NCBI GenBank assembly: GCA_013339765.2
Contig: CM023450.1
Location: 103,743,344-103,807,343 of the forward strand
Direction: 5' to 3'
From: Haemaphysalis longicornis
Lineage: Eukaryota > Arthropoda > Arachnida > Ixodida > Ixodidae
DNA length: 64,000 nucleotides
Position 1 is the stretch's first letter. Each line of letters begins with the position of its first letter. Shown one piece after another: positions 1-9,142 of the stretch. The notes under the pieces were generated by a model. That model had not been told where the DNA came from. It did no database searches and saw only the letters and a program-made list of their open reading frames with translations. A program made the position numbers and the translations under genes.

Positions 1-200
1 CTCGCAAGCACGCACTCGCGCACGTACACGCATGCACACATACACACGCATACGCACCCGCACACAAACACCCCTGTTACAATCGCGCACGTAAAACACA
101 TGCACACCCACGAACAACACACGCACGAACACACTAACTCACACACACACACACACACGCGCACACGCACGTACACACGCACACACGCACTTTCAATCGC
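1..200. repeat. CA/GCAC-rich low-complexity DNA
   Basis: The first 200 bases are a degenerate alternating CA/CG-rich run dominated by ACACAC and CGCACG, with a purer (CA)n stretch near 142-160. No ORF or transposon signature is visible. It is best read as a decayed CA microsatellite that continues beyond the left edge. Confidence 0.8.
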
Positions 201-1410
201 CTCCAAATAATAAAAGCTTTACCATCCCTTCCTGAAGAAAGTTGGGAGAAGCACGAATACTTTCTCAGATCAAATCTGCGTCAAACGTGCGTCAAAACCT
301 TCGATAAAAGTTCATTCAACCTTCGCTGAAAGTGCATCCCAATCATTCGTCAATCCTTCAAAGACCCAAATCGCGAAGTAAGAATGAACCCATGCGATGA
401 TTTTTCCCGCACTACACAAACTCATCTACGAACAATCTAAATGTATACCGAGGTTTATGAAATAAGGGTACACTATTGTACTCCTTTTTCATGATCGATG
501 TGTGTATTTCCTTATACAGAACTGCGCCTTTTCGCGATTTTCAATTAACAGCTTTGACGAAATGAAAGTCCGGTTTCACGCACGTGCAGTGTGCCCAGAG
601 ACCTTATAAGAGCTTTTAGGACGACCAGCCTGTCTATGGGGAAATGAATTAGTACCCGAACAGGACGCCATCGGTCCCACTAACAAAGATTTCGCTTTAA
701 TAACCATGTACGTCACGTATTCTGAGCTGTGCTAGCTGTTTTAATTCAACCGTAAGGACTGCCGGCAGCGTTTATATTTTTGCTGAATGATTAGGAAAAA
801 GTGAAGAGGGACGCAAAGGAGTACATCTGTTTAATTTAGGCGCGTAAATGACGCGCGAAATATATCGCGAGTTTCGAGTTCGCCGCTTACACGCGCAAAT
901 GAAGAAATGGAATTGGGTAATTAGCTTCCGCGCCGATAACAATCTACAGCATGTGTTCCCTTTCCCTCAAAATTACAAGGAATTAAAAAAATGAATGAGT
1001 GTACCGCTCACTTTTTTGTTTCTTTTGGACGCCCTAACTACGAACGCGGCGTGCCTCTTCCGTTGAGGAAAAAATATTTTTCTGTAATTTTTTGTTATTT
1101 ATTACTGCTCTGCAAGACACTAACTTCGAGATACACGATGTGCGCAACCCCGGTTATATAATTAATTTCCCATCACTGAAAGAGGAGATAAAAAAGCTTC
1201 ACATTGAAACCCCATTATGGGCAGGCAATTCGACATTTATATTCCCATTTTCTTCCTCTCAAAGTGCGTTCGCTTTACACCAAACCCCTCAGATTCACTT
1301 GTATGTAAGTCCGCATTCAAAGCAGGCATTAATTTTCCAGCAGCGTTGGCCACGGATGATTATAACATTCATTTACGAAAAATGCATGTGCATACATAAG
1401 CGTTGGTCTC
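201..1410. other. Unassigned AT-rich DNA
   Basis: About 1.2 kb without a recognisable gene, RNA or transposon domain. The frame at 1092-1469 runs into the TA microsatellite and ends in a Tyr-Ile repeat, so it is a by-product of that tract. Confidence 0.6.
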
Positions 1411-1416
1411 TCTCTC

Positions 1417-1420
<4 letters not shown>

Positions 1421-1459
<39 letters not shown>
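1421..1459. repeat. (TA)n microsatellite
   Basis: Uninterrupted TA dinucleotides. It lies at the left outer edge of a long inverted repeat; a second TA-rich tract at 1731-1775 occupies the right outer edge, so the arrangement is roughly mirror-symmetric. Confidence 0.95.
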
Positions 1460-1464
<5 letters not shown>

Positions 1465-1514
1465 TATAAATTTAGAGAAACAGAACACTCACAAATCGCG
1501 CAAAAATAGCATAA

Positions 1515-1733
1515 GTAAACAGTCGATACACAGCAAGAACAATACAAAAGAAGGTTTGCGGGTTTGCTCGCGTAGCGGCAATGTGGCCGTGCCTTCATCA
1601 GAGTAGAGTTACATGATTTTGCTGCCAAAGTCATGTAACTGTACTCTGATGAAGGCAAGTCCCATTGCCGCTACGTGGGTAACACTTCTTTTTTTATTGT
1701 TTTTGCTGTGTATACGACTTTTTACGTATTTAT
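1515..1733. repeat. Inverted repeat (foldback) with paired CTGATGA modules
   Basis: The left arm (about 1515-1620) and right arm (about 1627-1733) are reverse complements with few mismatches around an axis near 1623. Each arm, read outward, contains CTGATGA (plus strand 1646-1652; minus strand 1601-1595), then GGCA, a short loop, TGCC and GCTACG. CTGATGA followed by a hairpin recalls a hammerhead-ribozyme core of the kind known in Penelope-like elements. The GAAAC that should follow stem II is replaced by GCTAC in both arms. TA-rich tracts flank it on both sides. Confidence 0.8.
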
Positions 1734-1775
1734 TATATATATTATATATATTATATATATAATATATATATATAT
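1731..1775. repeat. TA-rich tract
   Basis: Imperfect (TATAT)n/(TA)n sequence linking the right arm of the preceding inverted repeat to the GAACCG element that starts at 1776. Confidence 0.9.
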
Positions 1776-1950
1776 CAGGGTGTCGAACCGGAACCGAACC
1801 GAACCGAAAACCGGAACTGAACCGGTATTTTTGCCGGAACTGAACCCGAACCCGAACCGTTATTTTTTGAGCACGCTGAACCCGAACCGGAACTGAACCG
1901 AAAAAAGAAATAACGGTTACCGGTTCATGCCGAAACGGTTCGACCCTCTG
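1776..1950. repeat. GAACCG degenerate repeat element
   Basis: Dense array of GAACCG/GAACTG/GAACCC hexamers. It opens with CAGGGTGTCGAACCGG right after a TA tract and closes near CGGTTCGACCCTCTG, an imperfect inverted match to its start. A second copy in opposite orientation lies at 4683-4839, also against a TA tract. The repeats are too degenerate for a simple microsatellite, and the frames across it are low-complexity translations. Confidence 0.8.
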
Positions 1951-2342
1951 TTGTTGACATTGCACAGTCAATGCAATTCAGGCTTTTTTTTCTTTCACGT
2001 ACCATCAACTTCGTACCTGCTCGCTCACTTCCCCTCCAGACAATTGAACACTATCACACTCTATGTAACAACAAGGGAAATGAATGAGCACCAATGTAGC
2101 AATGGTCTGTTGCTGCTGGAAGCGCGAGCGTAGTGGAAGCTGACCAAAGGAAATGTCATTCTCCGCAGCTTGCAGGGGATATAAAACGACTTTTCCCTTC
2201 CCTAGCTGCAACTTTAGTGGAGCAATCAGGCTGCAGGAGTGCTCCAGTGTGCAGCAGCGAAAGCCCGATGTGTGCAAACTTTTTCCATTTCATAATTTGT
2301 TTTAAAAGGTCCGACACCTGCAAATTGTAATATTTGACAAAT
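1951..2342. other. Unassigned DNA
   Basis: Several overlapping short frames on both strands but no domain or motif. A TATA-like sequence near 2180 (ATATAAAA) is visible without further promoter support. Confidence 0.5.
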
Positions 2343-2344
2343 TT

Positions 2345-2400
2345 GACCGCAGGAGCGGCTCAGTGGCTAAACCACTTGATGCTGACTACAAGTGGCTTCG
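2345..2400 (+). repeat. Possible tRNA-derived SINE head fragment
   Basis: Contains a box A-like GGCTCAGTGGCTAAACC and, about 40 bases later, a weak box B-like GGCTTCGATGTCC. The start resembles the head of the better-preserved SINE at 2756-2993, but no SINE body follows. Probably a decayed or truncated copy. Confidence 0.35.
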
Positions 2401-2755
2401 ATGTCCCTTACCCACGACCATTTTTGAGGACAGTACAGTGGACAAGCTCCGTTTTTTACAAGTACAAATAAAACAGATATGTCAGGGAAAACTGTTAAGG
2501 TGCGCACTTAATCTCTTGGCAAAAAACTGCAGTCCTCGACCTTGTCTTGGAAGCAGAAACAGTAATAAAGCAGATGACACGTGCAGAAAGGACGGCCGGT
2601 ACCTCACACTGTCCCATTCGCCGAGCGATCATCTTTTCTGCTTGTTCTGCAGTTTTTTCTCTTTCAGATCTGCTTTTTTTCTGAAGGTGCACTTGTACTG
2701 ACTGCCCAACTCGCTACATTACTTCTACTGCTACTCGATCCGGAGGGGAGTACTG

Positions 2756-2993
2756 ATTTGATTTGATTGTGGGGTTTAACGCGCCGACCCAGCACAGGCG
2801 ATGAGGCGCGCCGTAGTGGAGGGCTTCGAATTAATTTTGACCACCTGGGGATCTTTAACGTGCGCCGAAATTTCGTACACACGGGCGTTTTTGCTTTTCG
2901 CCTCCATCAGAAAAGCGGCCGCTTCGGCCGGGAATTGAACCCGCGACCTCGCGCTCAGCAGTGCCTTAGCCACTGAGCCACCGAGGCAGGTCA
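2756..2993 (-). mobile_element. tRNA-derived SINE (Ruka-like)
   Basis: On the minus strand the element begins with a tRNA-like head containing box A (TGGCTCAGTGGCTAAGGC) and box B (GGTTCAATTCCC), the pol III internal promoter. A body of about 160 bases follows, ending in an ATCAAATCAAAT tail at the low-coordinate end. It is flanked by a perfect 13-bp target-site duplication, GAGGGGAGTACTG, at 2743-2755 and 2994-3006. The sequence fits tRNA-related SINEs of ticks such as Ruka; the family name is from memory. The perfect duplication suggests a fairly recent insertion by LINE machinery. Confidence 0.92.
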
Positions 2994-3006
2994 GAGGGGA
3001 GTACTG

Positions 3007-3525
3007 CTGTGGACGAATTAAAGAGCGCCTACCCAAAAAAGTTCTTCTTATGCTCCGCGCGTAAAATTTCCCTTTCATTTTGTAACAGCATAATCTGTTA
3101 TAAGATTACGCAATGTAGCACACGGAACGATGGCCGGGGGTCAGGCGGTACGATGACATACTGATTGTAATGCACACATCCAGTATAGCTTTCGCAAAAG
3201 GAATTGCAGTGGTCAAGAATAATGCAGTGACTGAGCGTTAACTAAAGCTTACTTTTAACAAAAGTGTGGCTAACACATTCGATAGGGTGACAGCTAACAA
3301 ATTATTCAGGGTGACCAAATGATCTAATTCATTGGTAGTATTTATGTGCCTGTAGTAGGGTTGTTCTGTTTTGTTACAAATATTAAAAAATGTGCGCCAT
3401 TGGTATTAGCGCTGATATTTCAACACGCCAGTACGCAGACCTAAATTTAAGGCTTCAAGGTAAGCGTGATAGGCGATTCCATAGTGGCGATTGCGATTTT
3501 AACAAAAATGAAAGGGCAGAATATA
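3007..3525. other. Unassigned DNA
   Basis: AT-rich spacer between the SINE and the foldback MITE. No domain, RNA or repeat was recognised. Confidence 0.5.
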
Positions 3526-4423
3526 CAGGGTGTCCCAGCTATCATGCACCAAGATTTAAAAAAAGAGAAATTGCGTAACTCGAAGAAAACCTAGTGCATA
3601 ATGTTTGCAGTACTGTGAAGTTGCGGAGAGTAATTTTTTCGTTAATGAGACTGAATTAATTGATTGTAATTAATTATCTAACTAGAGAAATACTTCCCTA
3701 ATCACTAAAGTGTCAATGAGGCACTTGTAGGTAACCACGAGGGGCATCTAACTGCGCTATTTTCAGCGACGAACTAATTGCGTACTCATTTATTTTGACT
3801 GATAAGGAAACCCGCGAATATGAAAAATACCACGTGACGACGCTTACGCGCGCATTGTAAAGCAGCGTCCCCAAACAAAGCTGATTGAAAGCAACTGCTT
3901 CGCGTGTTATCCGCCCGAAAAGACAGCGCATCACCTTGATAATAGCATGCATGGAAGGAGCAGCAACAGCAAGATTCCCGGGACGCGTGTGCAGATAAGG
4001 AACAAACTCTGTCGCGATTTCTTCTTTCTTTCTTTTGTTTATTTCATTCTGGCTAACTCAGAGGCAGCCTGTTTGAGGGCGTTGCTTTACGGTACGCGCG
4101 GAGGCGCCGTCACGTGGTATTTTTCATATTTCGCGGGTTTCCTTTATCAGTCATAATAAATGTGTACGCAATTAGTTCATCGCTGAAAATACCGCAGTTA
4201 GATGCCCCTCGTGGTTACCTTCAAGTGCCTCATTGACACTTTAGTGATTAGGAGAGTATTACTCGAGTTAGATAATTAATTACAATTAGTTAATTAAGTG
4301 TCATTAAAGAAAAAAATACTGTCCGCTTCTTCACAGTACTGCAAACATTATGCACCTGGTTTCTTTCGAGTTACGCCTTTACTCGTTTTTTAAATCTTGG
4401 TGCATGATAGCTGGGACACCCTG
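3526..4423. mobile_element. Long-arm foldback MITE
   Basis: An 898-bp non-coding element with terminal inverted repeats beginning CAGGGTGTCCCAGCTATC and ending in the reverse complement. The arms (about 3526-3890 and 4065-4423) remain alignable over roughly 360 bases with scattered mismatches, leaving a unique centre of about 180 bases. The ends are flanked by TATA on both sides, fitting a TA or TATA target duplication. The longer frames inside are non-coding translations of the arms. The TA target suggests Tc1/mariner-like mobilisation, but no transposase family can be assigned. Confidence 0.9.
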
Positions 4424-4682
4424 TATATCCCACCGTCATATCTCTCGGCGGTGGCTTTATGAATAGTCGCTAGGACAACATAAAGTCTGGACGAGAAAGT
4501 AGGTAGTAAATCGTCACCACTTCATCTGTTTTTCTAATATCTCGTGATTATTTAAAGTTTGCTTTGCAATTGCGCCACTGCCCTTGGGGAACAGCAGCAT
4601 TTTGAATTTTTGTTTGTGTTTTGACTTTACTGTCGCTTTAAACTACTAAATGTTTTTTTTCTAATTTCAGTGACAATTCAAT

Positions 4683-4839
4683 TCATCGAACCGGTTCGCG
4701 AACCGGTTCAAGCTCCCGAACCGGTTCGCGAACCGGTTCGGCACATAATTTTGTCGAACCGGAACTGAACCGGAACGAAATTATTTCACCCGAACCCGAA
4801 CCGTAACCGAACCGGTATTTTTTTCGGTTCGACACCCTG
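4683..4839. repeat. GAACCG degenerate repeat element, inverted copy
   Basis: Opposite-orientation relative of 1776-1950, ending GGTTCGACACCCTG against a long AT tract. Its left part contains repeated CGAACCGGTTCG palindromes that can fold back. Confidence 0.8.
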
Positions 4840-4867
4840 ATATATATATATATTATATATATATATG

Positions 4868-4959
<92 letters not shown>
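4840..4959. repeat. (AT)n microsatellite, about 120 bp
   Basis: AT dinucleotides with minor interruptions near its start (TATTATAT, TATGATAAT). It directly abuts the CACCCTG end of the GAACCG element. Confidence 0.95.
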
Positions 4960-4960
<1 letters not shown>

Positions 4961-5139
4961 CCAAGTTTTTTTTACAACTGCAGGAATCAAATTCTCTTAC
5001 ATGTTCTGGCATCACAGCGAGCACTCGCACTGCAGACAAAATCATAGACATCTCATTGTGTGGTCGTCAGTCCGTCCCGAAGAGAAATATATACACGCAG
5101 CACGCACGATAGCGAAATTCCTCGCGCACCTCCCCCCTC

Positions 5140-5580
5140 CGTAGCTCAAATTCGTGCATTTACTAAAAGCCCATTCCGGTTAAACGTCCGGCAGCTTGTC
5201 ACCACCGAGAAAATGCGTCGGCAAAGTGACGCTTCAGCCCTGCAGTGTCGGCCAGCCCGAGTATGAGGGGCAAATGTCGCATTCGACAAGCGACAATTTG
5301 CTCTCCACTCGCCCGGAAATGTCTGCTCGCGGCCGGCCGCGACGCGGACGCATCGAGGGAGGAGGATGGGGGGTTGAGACACGGCAGTGTGGACCCCATT
5401 TTCGGTGGAGATCCCGCGCTCGATTTGGTCGCCGCTTCTCGGCCGAGTAATCTCCGAAAACCGCACGGCTAGGCAACATTCCGGGCGCATGCCGTGGCAG
5501 ACGCGCGGCTGAAGCGAGCCTATAGCGTCCCTTCAAGCCCCCCGGCGGGATTCTTGACGCGTCTCCTGTCACTTGTCGGG
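5140..5580. other. GC- and CpG-rich block without recognised gene
   Basis: Contrasts with its AT-rich surroundings, with many CpG, GCGCG and CGGCCG groups. Six overlapping frames of 60-131 codons occur on both strands, as expected in GC-rich DNA, and none has a recognisable domain. It could be a CpG-rich promoter or a fragment of a GC-rich repeat. No splice or start context singles out one frame. Confidence 0.35.
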
Positions 5581-6764
5581 TATTAGATCGACGTAGAATA
5601 GCTTTCCCTTTCTTGTCTTTTTTTTTCACTTCATCTTCAGTCGCAGCGTTGTCTTTTCTTTTACAGTTTCTGCCTTTTTATTCCTCTCTCACACTTATAG
5701 TGAACAAAAAAAGTAAATATATGCCATGTTGCTACAGCAGAAGGGAAAAGAATGCAAAGTCTGTGTTGTTCGACATCCAAGATCCCTCGAACCAAACTTC
5801 TGAGTTTATTTTGAAGCCATGAAGCTCTAGCTGCCAAATTTTGTGGTGTTTTTATATTTTATCTTTACGTGCAATGGACCTTTTTTCCAGCTGCCCGTGT
5901 ATAGTGTATATAATTCTAACAGACATGGGTTATTTAGCTACTTGGGTCGTGCTACGAGCCGCGCAAACGTTTTATGCGGTCTTTATTCTAGAGTAAGTAG
6001 CATCATAAAACCAACAACAACCAGAAGTGGCACTCGCTCTGTCGTAATACAGTCTTGCTCAAGTGATGCTCAATATGAAATTGAGGTGCACTTTTGTACC
6101 CCAGCGCAGGTTTTCTTTTTCTTTTGTTCCACGCTCTGCAGCTGTACAATACACTCAAAATATATGAATGTAACACTGGAGATAAAGCTGTCAACATTTA
6201 CCAGAAATTTTTTTGTGTAGTTTAAAATCTATTTGAAACTAAACTTCGTGTTGCTTTCCCACAACGCCATACAATTGTTCTTTACTTTAAACAGCGAAAC
6301 ATAATATGTACCCTTTTTAGCGACAATGTCTATGAGTTCACCTGTTCCCGAAATACAAGTACGACTGTTTTTGTATGAACCTAAAACTTGGAAAGGGATG
6401 ACAGTGTGCTAGGGAGGCAAAGGACGACGTCTCCTTCTCCACCTACGCTTGGATGAGATTGTCAGAATATTACTGATGACGTTTTTATCAAGATATCGTC
6501 TGCTCTCGAGGTATAATAAGTTTTTTGTTTGTTTCATCGAAAGAAAAAAATGAGGAGATGCTCGAAAACCGGGAACACAGTCCTCGCACCGTGCCTTAGA
6601 CTCGTCGTCTGGCCGCTTTGCTGCACATTTTTTACGTTATATTTTATTAACTGACACCTAAAAAAAACGAAGGCTGTTTTGCGGTAAAGCGGGTCGTTGC
6701 ATCAGACAGAGTTAAAAGAAAAAGCCAAGAACTGCCGATATTTATTAAAGAATTCTTCCCTGCT
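5581..6764. other. Unassigned AT-rich DNA
   Basis: About 1.2 kb with homopolymer T/A runs and short frames only. The 125-codon frame at 5843-6220 has no recognisable domain. Confidence 0.5.
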
Positions 6765-7170
6765 ACATCGTACTTGCATCTCCTTCTTCACTATGGTCTC
6801 CGGCGCGAGTGCCCACGCTACTCGCCTGAAAGAAAGAAGTTGTCGTCAGCACTGAGGAACCTGCACTCTCAGCGGCCATTTTCGGAGGAGAAGATTTGGT
6901 GTCACTGGCATTCTCTATCATCCGCTCAGAAGGTGATTAAGAAACTCTTAAGCTTTCTACGGGCGACGAACTCGAGACTGTAGACTGAAAGCCTCCAGTG
7001 GCAATTACTGAACTTGAACGTTTAGTGCTTCAGCGCTGGGCATACCTATCTGCTCCAACTTTTCTTCATTCTTTCCTTTTTCTTTTTTGCCTATGTTCCA
7101 TTTCCCACGTGCAGGATAGCAAACTAAGCCCTAGCCAGGTCAACTTTCCTGCCTTTCTTTTCTTCTACAT
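6765..7170 (+). pseudogene. 5'-truncated LINE 3' end (ORF2 C-terminus and 3' UTR)
   Basis: The frame at 6774-6983 carries the C-terminal block shared by RNase H-type LINEs in this window: a C-P-x-Y-S-P-E-R segment after a Cys/His knuckle, then RPFSEEKI, then a terminal helix ending LLSFLRATNSRL. It lacks reverse transcriptase and RNase H, so the copy is 5'-truncated as is usual for target-primed insertions. The 3' UTR (6984-7170) ends with ATAGCAAACTAAGC..GGTCAAC, a decayed form of the LINE-A 3' stem-loop, followed by pyrimidines and the (TTCC)n tract. Identification comes from comparison with the copies at 42.8 and 61.8 kb. Confidence 0.75.
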
Positions 7171-7259
7171 CCTTCCTTCCTTCCTTCCTTCCTTCCTTCC
7201 TTCCTTCCTTCCTTCCTTCCTTCCTTCCTTCCTTCCTTCCTTCCTTCCTTCCTTCCTTC
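7171..7259. repeat. (TTCC)n microsatellite, likely LINE tail
   Basis: About 22 uninterrupted TTCC units immediately downstream of the LINE 3' UTR. Its position matches the (CT)n tails of other LINE copies here, so it probably expanded from the retrotransposon tail. Confidence 0.92.
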
Positions 7260-8099
7260 TTCACTTTCTTTGCTTTGTCCCTTGGTGCTAATTACTTTTA
7301 CGGGCTTCTTTACAGCTACATTCTGTTTGCGTCTTTTTCTTCGCGTTCGTTTTTTTTTTTTTTTTTGCCTTTGGTGCGAATTACTTGAACAGGCAGGTTG
7401 GTGCCAGCACGTTCACGTATCCCACTCCTCGCACTACACTAACTTTCATTCTATCGTCGGCGAAGTGCGAAGACACAGCAGCGGTAAAAAATTCGGCTGC
7501 TACTCTGTAAACCCGGGGTCAAGTCTATACAAATTCAAATGAATTTTGAACTCACTTTTCGCAGAGGGGGCCATTTTCTGCACGTGGCAACAACAACTCC
7601 GGTTACCGAAAAAAAAAACCCGGTTCTGTGGTTACGATTCGAGTTTAGGCGGTTTCATATATTTCCCGTTCAGTTCAAGTTGAACAACATCCAGCACCGA
7701 ACCGGTTCGCCGAGACAAAACAATACATTACTATGATAAAACATAAAATAAAATTTGTAGTACAAAACTATTTTGAAGGGAAAATATAAGTCTCGTTTAT
7801 TCAAAAGACTGGTAATCACCATAAAATGGTGCAATGTTAAAGTAAAATTTAAAAAAATTACGCTAAATGTTACGCAAAACAGATGAACCAGCGTCGATTC
7901 ACCAGCCACTGACGATTCATCAGCCAAAAGCATGTTCGTCAGTGTCGGAAAAGCTTGCCTTGCTGCATGCGCATCCACTTGCAAGCTGTTGTATCTTCAA
8001 AGACGAAATACTTAGCGCCGGCAAAGTCGGGGTGTGCAGTTTCTTTCAAGAAAAGAAAGCATCCCAAGCATTCGTATTGAGGGAAGGGCAAAGCTGATC
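7260..8099. other. Unassigned DNA with a short GAACCG-type stretch
   Basis: T-rich DNA. Around 7600-7720 there are scattered CGGTTACCG, CCCGGTTC and GAACCGGTTCG motifs, a third degraded relative of the GAACCG elements. No coding domain was recognised. Confidence 0.45.
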
Positions 8100-8255
8100 G
8101 ATTTTGAGGGTTTAACACGCGAAGCTTCGCCGGGGTATGCGGCGCGCCGTAATTTGTACCACCTGGGTATCTTTAACGCGCGCCGAAATCCCGACACGTG
8201 GGCGTCCTTGCTTTTCACCTCCACCTGAAGGATGGCCGCCGCGGCAGAAATCGAA
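8100..8255 (-). mobile_element. Truncated tRNA-derived SINE body
   Basis: Aligns by eye with the body of the SINE at 2756-2993: the GGCGCGCCGTA, ACCACCTGGGTATCTTTAACG and ACGTGGGCGTCCTTGCTTTTC segments occur in the same order. The tRNA-like head is missing after GGCCGCCGCGGC, so it is 5'-truncated. No clear target duplication was found. Confidence 0.75.
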
Positions 8256-8264
8256 GCTACATCT

Positions 8265-8814
8265 TCGGCTCATTAGAACAACGGCAAATCACTTGTGCGT
8301 CTGCCCTCGATTCGCTCTTGTGCGAAAAACTGCAGCGAGCTCCCTGCCTCGTGTACGTCATGGAGGCAGTCTCGAATTTTGTCATTTTCTTGGGCCCTCG
8401 GCAAACCTTGTGCGGACAGTACCTTGGATACGAAAGTTCTGCTCCGGTTTCTACGAGACACTGAACTGGACAAATCTCTCTAGATCGTGGACATATCAAG
8501 TGCCTCACGATATGTACTCTTTCGCATTGTGGCGTTCATCTATTTATTTTTCTTGGGTTGGTGTTGTTATTCTTTTTTTTTTTTGCGTCGTTTGCTTTTC
8601 ATTTTGATTCAGCGTTTACATTTACGATTTTCTCTTCAATTTTATTTTTTTGTGCGGGCGCATTCCCTTATTCTCGTTTTTAACGTTTGTCTTCTTCCTG
8701 CTGTACCCCTGATGTCTATAGATATTCACCACTCATCGTCATACTCACCCCCAATCTGGCGTAGCAAGCCTTGTCCCTAACAGGGCTGACCTCACCAGTT
8801 CATATTAAAAAGCA
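8265..8814 (+). pseudogene. 5'-truncated LINE 3' end
   Basis: The frame 8295-8483 ends with TKVLLRFLRDTELDKSL followed by a stop, the terminal helix signature seen at 13.5, 42.8, 58.2 and 61.8 kb. The T-rich 3' UTR runs to GTAGCAAGCCTTG (8761-8773), where AGCCTTG pairs with CAGGGCT around a 7-base loop and is followed by GACCTC. A pyrimidine tract then starts. The same 3' end occurs at 23,339 and 33,312. Reverse transcriptase and RNase H domains are absent. Confidence 0.75.
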
Positions 8815-8863
8815 TTCTCTCTTCCTCCTCTCTCACTCTCTCTCCTCCCCTATCTCTTCTCTC

Positions 8864-8925
<62 letters not shown>
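8815..8925. repeat. (CT)n microsatellite as LINE tail
   Basis: Pyrimidine run that becomes pure CT at 8871-8925, continuous with the LINE 3' end. Confidence 0.93.
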
Positions 8926-8928
<3 letters not shown>

Positions 8929-9099
8929 CACTGAACCATCACGGCAGTTGCAACTGCGCCTTAAAATTCCAGTGTCCTTACACTGCCCTTCATCCTCTAA
9001 CTGATTTTTCTCTGTTAAGCTGTTCCCTTAGAAATAGAAGAAATAGATTTTATTCGAGATTTCTTCACTTCTTTCCAACAGTATTTGTCGTTTGGTGCC

Positions 9100-9117
9100 A
9101 AGAGAGAGAGAGAGAGA
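9100..9117. repeat. (AG)n tract, antisense LINE tail
   Basis: Short AG run that is the CT-type 3' tail of the minus-strand LINE at 9143-10180. Confidence 0.8.
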
Positions 9118-9142
9118 AAGCTCTTTAGTAGAGGAAAGCAGA

